Assembly (NCBI GenBank): GCA_026399375.1
Contig: JAPLRD010000044.1
Span: 1-46,449 of the forward strand
Reading direction: 5' to 3'
From: Pseudomonadota bacterium
GTDB taxonomy: Bacteria > Pseudomonadota > Gammaproteobacteria > Burkholderiales > SG8-39
DNA length: 46,449 nt
Part shown: piece by piece, positions 8,315-17,630 of the stretch
Numbering within the stretch: the first letter of the stretch is position 1
Layout: each line of letters opens with the position of its first letter
Translations under genes and position numbers: made by a program
Notes under the pieces: model-generated
What the model was told of the DNA's origin: nothing
The model's input: the letters and a program-made list of their open reading frames with translations, nothing else
The model's database searches: none

Positions 8315-9654
8315 CGTCGTACACGTCCTGGCGCAGGATCATTCAATAGGTCGCGCGATGGAGACATGCTTTGGAGAATATGGAACCTTTCGAGCCCGGC
8401 CGCGACAGCTCGCGCCGCGACCATGGCGCCCACGACCGCTACCAGTATCTCCAGGAGATTTCCACCAGGTTGCAGCAGGGCCAGACCGGGTAGGCCCGTA
8501 TTTAGCAATCGATTGAGATCGCCCTGCCTGAAGGCCAGATCCAAAGCCATGTCCAGGCGCGCAAGCACGTAACCGAGCAGCAGAAAGCCGCCGACAATAC
8601 CTGCCCAACCGAAATTGATATAAAACTCGAGCGGTTGGCCGGCTCCGACGCTTGTGTCCTCGCCAAAGGTCATCCCGGTGAATTCGGATACAACGCTCCC
8701 TCCGCCGCCGACAGCAGGCTTATCCGGCCAGATCACTCGCGGGATCAATGCCCACCACGGCACGGTGCCCCCCAAAGCCAACTCGGAGTCGCCGGCCTCG
8801 TGGCGATAAATCGCAGTACCGACAAGCACGTTCTGATTGAGTCGATCATTAAGGGATTTCACGTGATCCGGATTGTCGAGATTGAGAAGTTCGAAACTCG
8901 AGACCATGGCGACCACACGCTCAATGCGTGCTCCCAGATCCGCCCGCTCATTCCACACTGCCTCGCGCAACTCATTCCGGCCACCAAAATAGGCCACCGC
9001 GAAGGAGAGGCCCAACAACACGATCAGTGGCGCGAGGAGCACCCAAATTCTCTTTTGCGACGACTTCACATAAACCAGCGCCAACACCGCGATAACCCAA
9101 TAAACGCCATATCCGATGAAGCCGCCTGTGATCATGGTGGATAACGGCAGCAACGGCAGCAACGCAATGCCGAGCACCATCTTTCGGTTATCGTGCGACT
9201 CCATGGCGCCATAAAAGAAACACCAGAAACCGAAGGGAAGCAAGGAACCGACGGCGCTCAGTAAGGCCGTGATGGAGGATATAAAACTGACCACCGGCAT
9301 TACGATGAAATACATGACGGCGCCCAGCGCCACCATTACGTAGCCAAGGTTCGAAAAGGCGAAGCTTGGTCCATTAGGAGGGGGCGCTCGCCCGAATTGC
9401 GTGCGAAGAGCGGCCAGCGCCCCCGCGAGCAGCGCCGCCATGCCGATAAGCGTCGCCTTGAAACCAAGGTGGGTTTCAGGCTCCTCAAAGAGACCGGGCG
9501 CGCTACCCAAATAAATCAGTGCGCCGGGCACATGGATTATCGACAGTCCAATAAAATAAGCCAGCAGTAGAATGCCGCCGCTGTAGCCTCTGCTGATCAG
9601 CAACCAAAGCAGAGCAAGAAGAAGCGCGCCCCAGATCCAGACCAGGAAACTCAT
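8311..9654 (-). CDS. Multi-pass membrane protein, probable O-antigen/oligosaccharide polymerase-like
   Basis: Many hydrophobic segments; IPRVIWPDKPAVGGGG...GAGQPLEFYINFGWAGIVGGFLLLG resembles polymerase-type integral membrane proteins. ATGA overlaps with both neighbours. Confidence 0.6.
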   Translation of the reverse strand: MSFLVWIWGALLLALLWLLISRGYSGGILLLAYFIGLSIIHVPGALIYLGSAPGLFEEPETHLGFKATLIGMAALLAGALAALRTQFGRAPPPNGPSFAFSNLGYVMVALGAVMYFIVMPVVSFISSITALLSAVGSLLPFGFWCFFYGAMESHDNRKMVLGIALLPLLPLSTMITGGFIGYGVYWVIAVLALVYVKSSQKRIWVLLAPLIVLLGLSFAVAYFGGRNELREAVWNERADLGARIERVVAMVSSFELLNLDNPDHVKSLNDRLNQNVLVGTAIYRHEAGDSELALGGTVPWWALIPRVIWPDKPAVGGGGSVVSEFTGMTFGEDTSVGAGQPLEFYINFGWAGIVGGFLLLGYVLARLDMALDLAFRQGDLNRLLNTGLPGLALLQPGGNLLEILVAVVGAMVAARAVAAGLERFHILQSMSPSRDLLNDPAPGRVRR

Positions 9655-10682
9655 ATAAGAGGAGAATGTCCCGTCAAACGTAAAATTTCACTACCCGCCG
9701 CCATCATCATACGCAGCCGGTCGGTATAGGTATTCGCCCCGCCCACGATGCGTGAGCGCACGGCTTGCCCCAACCGAAAGCGCTCTCTGGGGTCAGCTAA
9801 CAGCTGCCGGATTTTGTTTGCTGCCTCATCCGGCGAACTGAAATAGAGGACACATTCGCCCTCCGCTCCGAAAATATCCCGGTGTTCAGCCGTGTCTTCG
9901 ACCACCATGCAGCCGCCGAGTGCGGCTATCTCGAAACTACGCATCACATGTCCGTCACGATTGGCGCGACGAACTAGGCAGAGATTCACTTTGGCCGCTT
10001 GGGTCAGCGCCCCCAGTTCTTCTGGTGTCATATAACCAAGTGCATGGCGCCGCACCGAAGGATACTGCTCCCAGTACCCGCCCACCAATGAAATCGGAAT
10101 CTGCCGCGCCAATAGCGTTTCGATGAAGTCGACCCGGTCGCGATCAGCGCCACCGGCAAAAAGTACTTGGGCATCAACTCTTGCAGAATCACCATTTCCC
10201 GACCCAAAAATGAACTCGTCGTACGCAAACGGAAGATAACGCACCTCTTTGCAGCCTAGTGTCAGGAAATCGTCAATGTTGCTCTGTCGCGTGCTAAAAA
10301 TGATGTTGTACTCTGGCAAAGATCGCAAAAACCAGTTAGCCCGCTGTGTCGGATTCCAGGGGTCGTCCGTGGAATAATGCATGCAAACTAAGCCCTGGGA
10401 TCGCAGCGCGCGAATGACTCTTCCAGATACTGGATTCAAACCGGTTGTAATTAGAGCTTTCGCACGATCATTCGTCGCACGCTCAAGCAAACGTTGGCCA
10501 AAGAGCCGCATTTTGGCCGGCCGTTTGTCGCCAAAGCGCCATAGCAGCGCGTTGACTATCCGGAAGGGCGATCGCCCGCCTCGTGCGTCAAAAAGAGACA
10601 CGCCAATGCCAAGCATTATTGCGCTGCGCACAAGACTTTCACCGACATTCGTACCCCCGCGATTGCCGACGATCAAAAGCAT
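9651..10682 (-). CDS. CgeB-like glycosyltransferase (glycosyl transferases group 1)
   Basis: ALITTGLNPVSGRVIRALRSQGLVCMHYSTDDPWN...YNIIFSTRQSNIDDFLTLGCKEVRYLPFAYD and RSFEIAALGGCMVVEDTAEH. Confidence 0.7.
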   Translation of the reverse strand: MLLIVGNRGGTNVGESLVRSAIMLGIGVSLFDARGGRSPFRIVNALLWRFGDKRPAKMRLFGQRLLERATNDRAKALITTGLNPVSGRVIRALRSQGLVCMHYSTDDPWNPTQRANWFLRSLPEYNIIFSTRQSNIDDFLTLGCKEVRYLPFAYDEFIFGSGNGDSARVDAQVLFAGGADRDRVDFIETLLARQIPISLVGGYWEQYPSVRRHALGYMTPEELGALTQAAKVNLCLVRRANRDGHVMRSFEIAALGGCMVVEDTAEHRDIFGAEGECVLYFSSPDEAANKIRQLLADPRERFRLGQAVRSRIVGGANTYTDRLRMMMAAGSEILRLTGHSPLI

Positions 10683-10715
10683 GACCTTAATGGTCCAGCG
10701 AAAATCAACGATTCC

Positions 10716-11780
10716 TCAAGCTCGCTTGGCCAGCGCGTATAGCATCGGCCTAAATTTATCGAAAAGGCGAATTGGCGTAGCAAATCCGATTAATCCGAGC
10801 AGCAGATAAATAGTCCAGCTAACTAGGTAACCGCACAACGGAATTCGAATATTGCGTGTTGTAACACTCGGGCGAAGGGAGAAATAGACACCCAACGCAT
10901 AGTTGAATGACTGAACGCGACGATACTCGAAGATCCAAAAAGGGTAAGTAAAAAGATAAAGCTGAAGGGCTACGCGGGAAACGGCCCTATTTCGCTCCGG
11001 TCTGGGTTTGGCCGAGTCGATTCCATAGGCCACGGTCTCGAGAATGCGGCCCATAGGCAAGGGCCGGTCAATAATTTGATTAGGAAATAATCTAGCCTTC
11101 GCTCGATAGCTGTCCACATCCTGGCCGGGAATTTGGATATCTTTGTTGACGCAGATTCTTTCTATGGCTAAAAACCGACCTCCAGCTGCAACTAGCCGGG
11201 CACCAAGATACATTTGATACATTTCGCTGCCATCACAATAACTTGTTGCGGCAGCTCTGGCGGACTCGCCATCGAGAATGATGCCGCTTATAAATGAAAA
11301 ATGACGAAATGTTGACGCTACAGCATCTGGCCCCTCGCCAATCACTCCGGTCATTCGCATCCTATTGAAGTCGACGCCGGTGGACAGTTCGTGATAATTT
11401 GGTATTGCAACTGAAACAGGCGAATTGCTTTCGAGAACGTCTTTCAGATAAGCCAAGACGCCGGCGTCTGACAAAGAATCATCGTTGCCCATTAATAAGA
11501 CATAACGTCCTCTAGACAAGGAAATACTCTTGCGAAGATTTTCATCATATTGGAGATTTCGATCGGATTCCGCCAGGGCATACCGAAGACCGGACCTCCG
11601 CAAAAAACTGTGTAACCTAGGGAGTCCACCATCGGTCGATGCGCCATCGCTAATGCAAATTTCAAAATCTTGAAAATGTTGACATAAGAAGCTTTGAAGA
11701 GAAACAAGCAGAAAATCGGTTCGATTAAATTGCGGTATGCATATGGAGAAATACACAAGATATCCCGGAGTGGTTTGCAT
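10716..11780 (-). CDS. Glycosyltransferase family 2
   Basis: YFSICIPQFNRTDFLLVSLQSFLCQHFQDFEICISDGASTDGG; LLMGNDDSLSD. Confidence 0.82.
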   Translation of the reverse strand: MQTTPGYLVYFSICIPQFNRTDFLLVSLQSFLCQHFQDFEICISDGASTDGGLPRLHSFLRRSGLRYALAESDRNLQYDENLRKSISLSRGRYVLLMGNDDSLSDAGVLAYLKDVLESNSPVSVAIPNYHELSTGVDFNRMRMTGVIGEGPDAVASTFRHFSFISGIILDGESARAAATSYCDGSEMYQMYLGARLVAAGGRFLAIERICVNKDIQIPGQDVDSYRAKARLFPNQIIDRPLPMGRILETVAYGIDSAKPRPERNRAVSRVALQLYLFTYPFWIFEYRRVQSFNYALGVYFSLRPSVTTRNIRIPLCGYLVSWTIYLLLGLIGFATPIRLFDKFRPMLYALAKRA

Positions 11781-11783
11781 ACT

Positions 11784-12929
11784 TCACAACGCAAACGTCT
11801 TGATAACGCTACCAAAATAGTTTTCGTAACACCACTTGTTTTTAATGGCATCTCGACATTGCTTTGCCATATGCTCACGCATCCGCAGATCTTCTAAGTA
11901 CGCTTTCAAGGCATCCTCAATACTCGGAACCGAATTCGGATTACAAGCAAGTCCAAACCCCTGATCAACGTACGTCGCACGCCATTCCGGAATATCGGAA
12001 ACAAGCAATGGAAGGCCGGCGGCCATGTAGTCAAAGGGCTTATTTGATGCGCCAACCATGTATCGCATATTTACGTCAGCGGATTCCATCGGCATCAAGG
12101 CGAGTCCGACGTGGCTTTGAGCAGCTTGTTTAAGCAGGTCATCTTGGTAGGTAATCGGACCAAGATAGCGAATGAGTTCAAGACCATTTCTATTAAAGCG
12201 ATCCACCAGATTCTGAATGTAGCGTTTGGCTCCCGGTGCTTCATACCCGGCAACGTCAAGTCGAATTGCACCATTAAAGCGCGATACAGCCTCCACAACA
12301 GTTTCAGGAAGGCGATCTGGGGTAATACTGCCGTGGAAATAGAGAATCAATGGTGAGTCCGGCTTGTTCGGCATATCCGGTATTACCGCTCGCCTAGGAA
12401 CATTCCACACGATCTTCAATTTGTCGGGATTAAATCCGATAGATTGTTGGGCGAGCCGACCGCGTTCCGCATTGGGAAGAACAACAAGGGAAGCGGCCGT
12501 CGCCGCGAAGCGGCGCGCCCAACGCACAACCGAGTGCAGTTCACTCTCGGCTGTCGGGCTGTCATGTTCGTGATAAACCAGCCGCCCACCGCTGAACTTG
12601 GCGGCCAGGAGACCCGGCAGCGCCCCGATTGGGTCTGAAGCATAGACGACGCGGGGCTTCAATCTGCGGGCGAGGATTACCGCCTGCCTGCAATAGTTCC
12701 AATAATCAGCCTTTGTTAGCACGTGAGAAGGCCGTTCGGGCATGTCGATCACCGTGATTGCCGGCGACGGGTTTACCTGCAGCCGCATGCCGGCGAACGG
12801 CGCGGCCAGAAACGTTACTTCCCATCCCGCCTCTGCCATTAGATGCGCCGCGTTGATTAGAGGCGGATAAGCGCCGGGTTCGGTAGCCTGAATGAACAAA
12901 ACACGCGGCTTTTCAACCGAGAGATTCAT
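11784..12929 (-). CDS. Glycosyltransferase family 4
   Basis: PRVLFIQATEPGAYPPLINAAHLMAEAGWEV; HEHDSPTAES; NKPFDYMAAGLPLLVSDIPEW. Confidence 0.8.
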   Translation of the reverse strand: MNLSVEKPRVLFIQATEPGAYPPLINAAHLMAEAGWEVTFLAAPFAGMRLQVNPSPAITVIDMPERPSHVLTKADYWNYCRQAVILARRLKPRVVYASDPIGALPGLLAAKFSGGRLVYHEHDSPTAESELHSVVRWARRFAATAASLVVLPNAERGRLAQQSIGFNPDKLKIVWNVPRRAVIPDMPNKPDSPLILYFHGSITPDRLPETVVEAVSRFNGAIRLDVAGYEAPGAKRYIQNLVDRFNRNGLELIRYLGPITYQDDLLKQAAQSHVGLALMPMESADVNMRYMVGASNKPFDYMAAGLPLLVSDIPEWRATYVDQGFGLACNPNSVPSIEDALKAYLEDLRMREHMAKQCRDAIKNKWCYENYFGSVIKTFAL

Positions 12930-14289
12930 AAAGTTCCGACATTTCTCTTGCCACTTGCTTCATGGTTCGTGGCGGCTTGATACCCGCGACTAACCTCTTA
13001 AGCGCTCGGCGGTCAGCTTCGAGGCCTTGGATAGCGTTCGCCCAGGCATTTTCATTTTTTGCCTCCACCAGCAAGCCATCGACTCCATCGGTCACCAGTT
13101 CTGCAATACCGCCAAGTCGCGAGCCGAGGACGGGCTTGCCAGCGGCGAAAGCCTCGAGAATCACCAGCGGCCCGGTCTCCAGCGATTGCGATGGAACTAC
13201 GACCAGATCACCGGCGCGCATGGCAGCGACCACTGCAGATGAGGGCAACGAGCGCCGCAGGGCAACACGTTTGTCTTGCTCAATCATTCCCCGCAAACGT
13301 TGCCGGTACTCATCCTCCGCACCCTGAATGATGGCGAATATCTCCAAGGAAACGTTGGCAGTAGGTATTGTTGCAAGGGCGCTCAACAGTACATCGAGGC
13401 CCTTATTCCGCTCAAGCCGGCCGAAATAGCGGAGTAAAAGGGGAGGTCGTATGCTCGCATCAGCGCCCTTCGCTGCGCTCCCAATATTGCCGTTTTCCAT
13501 CGACTCGATTTGCGCGTACGGCAAACCTTGCCGTGATATTACGAGTTGAGGTTCAGTAATGCTGTTACGCCTTAGTACGTTTGCCACCCAGTCGCAGACA
13601 GCGACAACGCGATCCGCCCTCCTCATCAAATCGTGAAAGCGCCGCTGCCCACTTGTGACCAACCCACGCATGCGTAGTGCGGTCCACACTCCACCGTGCA
13701 GTCCGAGCTGTGCCAACAATCTTCCGAGCCAATCAGGAGTCCTTGAAAAAATACTTGCCAATCCATTCTTTAGGCCATGCTTTTGCAGCAAGCATGCCGT
13801 GCACCGGGTAACCTCTAGTACGCCATCACATGGCGTGCGCCCCATATACATCATCGTCCCGCGCGCGCAACTTACCGTCGGTGTGTGATAGGTGAACAGC
13901 ACTCGTGCCCCAGCCCGTTCAGCTTCATCAACCAGAACTTCCGACACCGCAGCAGTGTGCGCGTGCAGATGCACCGCATCCGGACGCCAGTTCTGCAATA
14001 CCAATCGAAAATTGGCTGCCGCGACCCAATCAGGCCTTCCGTAGGCTTGTTCAAATCCGGACGACGGATCCTGACCGAATTCAAAAACCGTGATTCCGTC
14101 GATAAGTTTTTCTGCGACGCCTTGCCGCGAAGCCGGCGTGGCTATCGCACAGTGAATGCCGAGCACAACCAAATGCCGGCAGAGAGTTTCAACGTAAATC
14201 TCCGTGCCGCCGAGTTGGCCAGGTACAAATTGGAAGGGAATGTGTAAGACTTTCATTGGCCGTGAAAGCGCCATACGAAATGCGCCCAT
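12913..14289 (-). CDS. Glycosyltransferase family 4
   Basis: QLGGTEIYVETLCRHLVVLGIHCAIATP; YFGRLERNKGLDVLLSAL; ETGPLVILEAFAAGKPVLGSRLGGIAELV. Confidence 0.87.
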   Translation of the reverse strand: MGAFRMALSRPMKVLHIPFQFVPGQLGGTEIYVETLCRHLVVLGIHCAIATPASRQGVAEKLIDGITVFEFGQDPSSGFEQAYGRPDWVAAANFRLVLQNWRPDAVHLHAHTAAVSEVLVDEAERAGARVLFTYHTPTVSCARGTMMYMGRTPCDGVLEVTRCTACLLQKHGLKNGLASIFSRTPDWLGRLLAQLGLHGGVWTALRMRGLVTSGQRRFHDLMRRADRVVAVCDWVANVLRRNSITEPQLVISRQGLPYAQIESMENGNIGSAAKGADASIRPPLLLRYFGRLERNKGLDVLLSALATIPTANVSLEIFAIIQGAEDEYRQRLRGMIEQDKRVALRRSLPSSAVVAAMRAGDLVVVPSQSLETGPLVILEAFAAGKPVLGSRLGGIAELVTDGVDGLLVEAKNENAWANAIQGLEADRRALKRLVAGIKPPRTMKQVAREMSELYESLG

Positions 14290-14377
14290 ATTTCCGTGAA
14301 CGGTAACCCTTTTTGAGACAGCGATAGGCCGAGGCTAAGCACTCCGCGCTGGGGCATTCCAATTGCGGAGACTCCGA

Positions 14378-15364
14378 TTATTTCTTTAGAGTACCTCGGT
14401 ATAGGTGTTTAAGCCACGTGTAGTGTCGTCCTCCCAAAAAGGTGCCAAGCAGTCGCCATAAGATCTTCTTTCTGAAATGCTGGCGCGGTTTCAGGCTGAA
14501 AGCCCGAAGATAACAACGTCGGGCTTGCAGGGGCATCTGTGCACCGAAATACCTGTTACCCCACTCGGCTGCATGATGCGCATAGATTTCCGATTTGAAT
14601 TCAATCAACTCGCTGGCCCGTATTGAATTCTGGGTAAAGTAATCAAGGACGCGCCAAGTCGTATGCTCGCCAGTGCCATCGACTACCATGGTGCTATGCA
14701 TGTTAAGGGGGTGAATGCGATAGTCGGCAAGAGTGTCATCAATAATGCACAGTTCGCTTACTTCCGCCATCATGAGCGTCATATACCAATCGCAGAAATT
14801 CATTCCGGATGGAATTGGTATGGCGCGCTTCCAAATTTGTGTACGCGCTAAGAGGGTGGGGGCCGTCACAAAGTAGTGGCGCATCAAATTTAGGAAGTGA
14901 TCGCCACAACCTGCCTCATAGCCCTGTTGCACTGGGGAAGATATTCCACAGGGTTTGCCATCCCCGTCTATCATTTGCACGCTGCCGCAGACTAGGCCTG
15001 CCTTGGGATTCCTCTGCAATGCTTCAATGGCACGCAGCAGAAAGTGCGGCCTATAACGGTCGTCGTAGTCAATGCGTGCTGTGAACGTGCCTCGGACGAG
15101 GCTGAAGGCCGTGTTCACCGCCTCTGCGGCGCCTTTGTTGTGGTGGTGCTGGACAAATTGAATTCGGTCATCATGGTAACGAGCAAGCACGGAGGCGGTG
15201 TCGTCCTGCGAGGCGTCATCCATCACGATAATCTGCAGGGGAAATCGCCCATCAATTGCTAAAATGCTGTCGAGGCATTCAGGCAAGTAGCGCGCGCCGT
15301 TGTAGGTGTTAACGACAATGCTGATCAGCGGCAAGTCGCGTCTTTCGGCATCTTCTCCGTGCAT
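14378..15364 (-). CDS. Glycosyltransferase family 2
   Basis: LISIVVNTYNGARYLPECLDSILA...VMDDASQDDT; ARIDYDDRYRPHFL. Confidence 0.85.
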   Translation of the reverse strand: MHGEDAERRDLPLISIVVNTYNGARYLPECLDSILAIDGRFPLQIIVMDDASQDDTASVLARYHDDRIQFVQHHHNKGAAEAVNTAFSLVRGTFTARIDYDDRYRPHFLLRAIEALQRNPKAGLVCGSVQMIDGDGKPCGISSPVQQGYEAGCGDHFLNLMRHYFVTAPTLLARTQIWKRAIPIPSGMNFCDWYMTLMMAEVSELCIIDDTLADYRIHPLNMHSTMVVDGTGEHTTWRVLDYFTQNSIRASELIEFKSEIYAHHAAEWGNRYFGAQMPLQARRCYLRAFSLKPRQHFRKKILWRLLGTFLGGRHYTWLKHLYRGTLKK

Positions 15365-15398
15365 GCCGAACTACACTTCGCAGGTCATCAGAATGACC

Positions 15399-16547
15399 TC
15401 AATTCCGATAGCTTCGGGATGAATGGTATTTCCATTTTTCTCTGCCCCACCGGGTGACTGGAGTTTCAAAGTATCGATGTGAGGCATACGCTAGCGGAAA
15501 GAGTATCGCCAATGCGATCAATGTGATCCAGTTCGGTTTTTCGCTCACAAGGGCCTGCTCTGACATTCCAGCTAGTGCCATGCAACCGCCAAGCACGGGT
15601 ATGTGCAGCAAATAGAGACCATAGGAAATTGCCCCTAGCCAGCGCAATATCTGGTTGCGAAATAGGCGCATTATAAACGTCCCTGGTCGCTCCGTTACGA
15701 CGAGAGCCAACAGCGCAGCGTATGTCAAAATGACAGGAAGAAAGAGTTGTACGCCGAACAGGTTGTCGTGGGCAAGGACCGCCATGCCGGTCAATCCAAC
15801 TGCAATTGCCGCAACAGCCCAGCCCGTTGCTCGGTTATAGGCAAGCCAGCCTCGGTGCATCGCATATGCTAGCAGGCCACCCGCCGCAAAGGCGTCCATC
15901 CTGGTGAAAGGCAGCAATGCAGCCATGATTTGAGCTTGCGCCGGGTATCCGCGTTCGATTGCCGCACGCAGGACGATCGCTGCAAACGCGCTTCCTACTA
16001 GTGCGACCGCTATTGCCCGATCATTCTGGCGGAGTGCAAAAACCATAAGAGACAAGATTACGTACATTTGTTCCTCGATCGCCAGCGACCAAGTCGGACT
16101 GAAGAAATTGATTTGCAGAGTCCCCTGCCAGGGCACGAAAAAGTTTTGTAAAAACAGTGCACTCCACTGCCAGCCCTGAACATCGCCGAACAAGCGCGGC
16201 ATATCGATCCAGCCCAAGCCGTTTGTCACCACGCCCGCAGCGAAAATGAGCCCCGTCAGTATATATAGCGGCAGAATTCGGCAGGCGCGCCTGGCAAAAA
16301 AAACACTGAAATAGCGTTCGTCATCTCTTTCCCGTATGAGTATGCCGACGATCAGAAAACCAGAAAGAATGAAGAACAGGTCAACTCCGCTCCACATCAA
16401 CCGTATGGGCACGAGCGCGTAGGCGAACAGACTCCCCGGCACGGGAGTGAAAAAGCCCCAGCCGTAATGAAAACCCAGAACCAGCAGAATCGCCAACCCA
16501 CGCAGGCCATCCAGTTCCGGCCAGTTTCGGCTGGCGCCATTGCTCAC
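15399..16547 (-). CDS. Acyltransferase family 3 (OafA/YrhL-like)
   Basis: WPELDGLRGLAILLVLGFHYGW and GVDLFFILSGFLIVGIL motifs; multi-pass membrane. Confidence 0.88.
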   Translation of the reverse strand: MSNGASRNWPELDGLRGLAILLVLGFHYGWGFFTPVPGSLFAYALVPIRLMWSGVDLFFILSGFLIVGILIRERDDERYFSVFFARRACRILPLYILTGLIFAAGVVTNGLGWIDMPRLFGDVQGWQWSALFLQNFFVPWQGTLQINFFSPTWSLAIEEQMYVILSLMVFALRQNDRAIAVALVGSAFAAIVLRAAIERGYPAQAQIMAALLPFTRMDAFAAGGLLAYAMHRGWLAYNRATGWAVAAIAVGLTGMAVLAHDNLFGVQLFLPVILTYAALLALVVTERPGTFIMRLFRNQILRWLGAISYGLYLLHIPVLGGCMALAGMSEQALVSEKPNWITLIALAILFPLAYASHRYFETPVTRWGREKWKYHSSRSYRN

Positions 16548-16602
16548 GCCCGACCTCTCCTTTCTATCGCTACATTTCGTGCAGCGCCCGAACGAAAGAG
16601 GT

Positions 16603-16839
16603 TCATCTTTCCGTAGACCATCGCCAGCCGTTCGGTACGCTCCAGCCCAAGCACGCGTGCGGCCTAGTGTTAGTGATTTGGCTGCCCGCTATAGGAAATT
16701 GGCCCGAAGTGTTCTGCCAGCTTGAACTCCTCTCTTGTGCCTTCCGAGGTCGGCCACGTTTGTCGACTCGTTCGATGACTGGCGGCAGCGGTTCGATCAG
16801 ATTCCATTGTTCATCTGTCAGGTCTTCGGCTCGGCTCAT
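16603..16839 (-). pseudogene. Remnant of an IS5-family-like transposase (N-terminus only)
   Basis: MSRAEDLTDEQWNLIEPLPPVIERVDKRGRPRK is a typical transposase N-terminus; the sequence then becomes unrelated and stops. Confidence 0.7.
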
Positions 16840-16954
16840 GTTCTCCTGTCACCTTTTGGGGAAAAGGCCCTCAAGAGCAAACAGAAGTCATTGCAAGCTA
16901 ACAGACCCTTTCTTGAGATGAGTTCTAGTTACGCAGATAGTTCATCATGCGGGA

Positions 16955-17629
16955 TTAGCGTTTGCTTACCGCAGGCACACCAGCCACCATCGCGCCCGCC
17001 TCGACCGAGCAGGTCACGCATGCCCCCGCCGCAATAACGGCATCGTCGCCGATTACGAGCCTCTCGTTTTCCGAGCCATTGATAATGACTGCTCCGATTC
17101 CAATAAAAGCACGCCGACCTACGCTGACATGTCCGGCAATATGAACACCGGGCGAGAGCGTTGCGAACTCCGCCACTTCAGCATCATGGCTAATCGTACA
17201 GCCAATATTGATATGAACATGCCTGCCGATGTGGATATTGGTGGTAAGAATTGTGCCCGCACAGATGACTGAACCCTGGCCAATGTTAACCGATGGCGAC
17301 AATTCGATTCCTGGGTGTATTAGTGATACAGGGGTGAGCCCAGCCCGCTCGCACAGGATTACGCTGCGCTCACGAGCCAACGCATCACCTAGCGCCACAA
17401 CGTAGCCGGCTTCCTCGCCCAGTGCAATTGCGTCATCTAGCAGGCATACCGCCAAGCCATTGACGTGCTTCACCCGGTATGCGGGTTTGTCGACTACAAA
17501 ACACAGATCCGATCTCTTCCAGCCCACCAGTTCGGCGAGCCATGCAAGTTCACGTCCATGGCCGCCTGCCCCAAAAATTGCAAGCCTCCGCCGTGTCGAC
17601 CGTAGTCTGTTCTGCATTGCCTTTGTCAT
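16955..17629 (-). CDS. NeuD/PglD-family sugar O- or N-acetyltransferase
   Basis: LAIFGAGGHGRELAWLAELVGW; left-handed beta-helix hexapeptide repeats (GQGSVICAGTILTTNIHIGRHVHINIGCTISHDAEVAEFATLSPGVHIAGHVSVG). Confidence 0.85.
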   Translation of the reverse strand: MTKAMQNRLRSTRRRLAIFGAGGHGRELAWLAELVGWKRSDLCFVVDKPAYRVKHVNGLAVCLLDDAIALGEEAGYVVALGDALARERSVILCERAGLTPVSLIHPGIELSPSVNIGQGSVICAGTILTTNIHIGRHVHINIGCTISHDAEVAEFATLSPGVHIAGHVSVGRRAFIGIGAVIINGSENERLVIGDDAVIAAGACVTCSVEAGAMVAGVPAVSKR

Positions 17630-17630
17630 G

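Noticed and set aside
7544-8572. 342-aa plus-strand ORF opposite a GT4 gene
   Set aside because: Antisense shadow; overlaps a gene with clear GT4 motifs.
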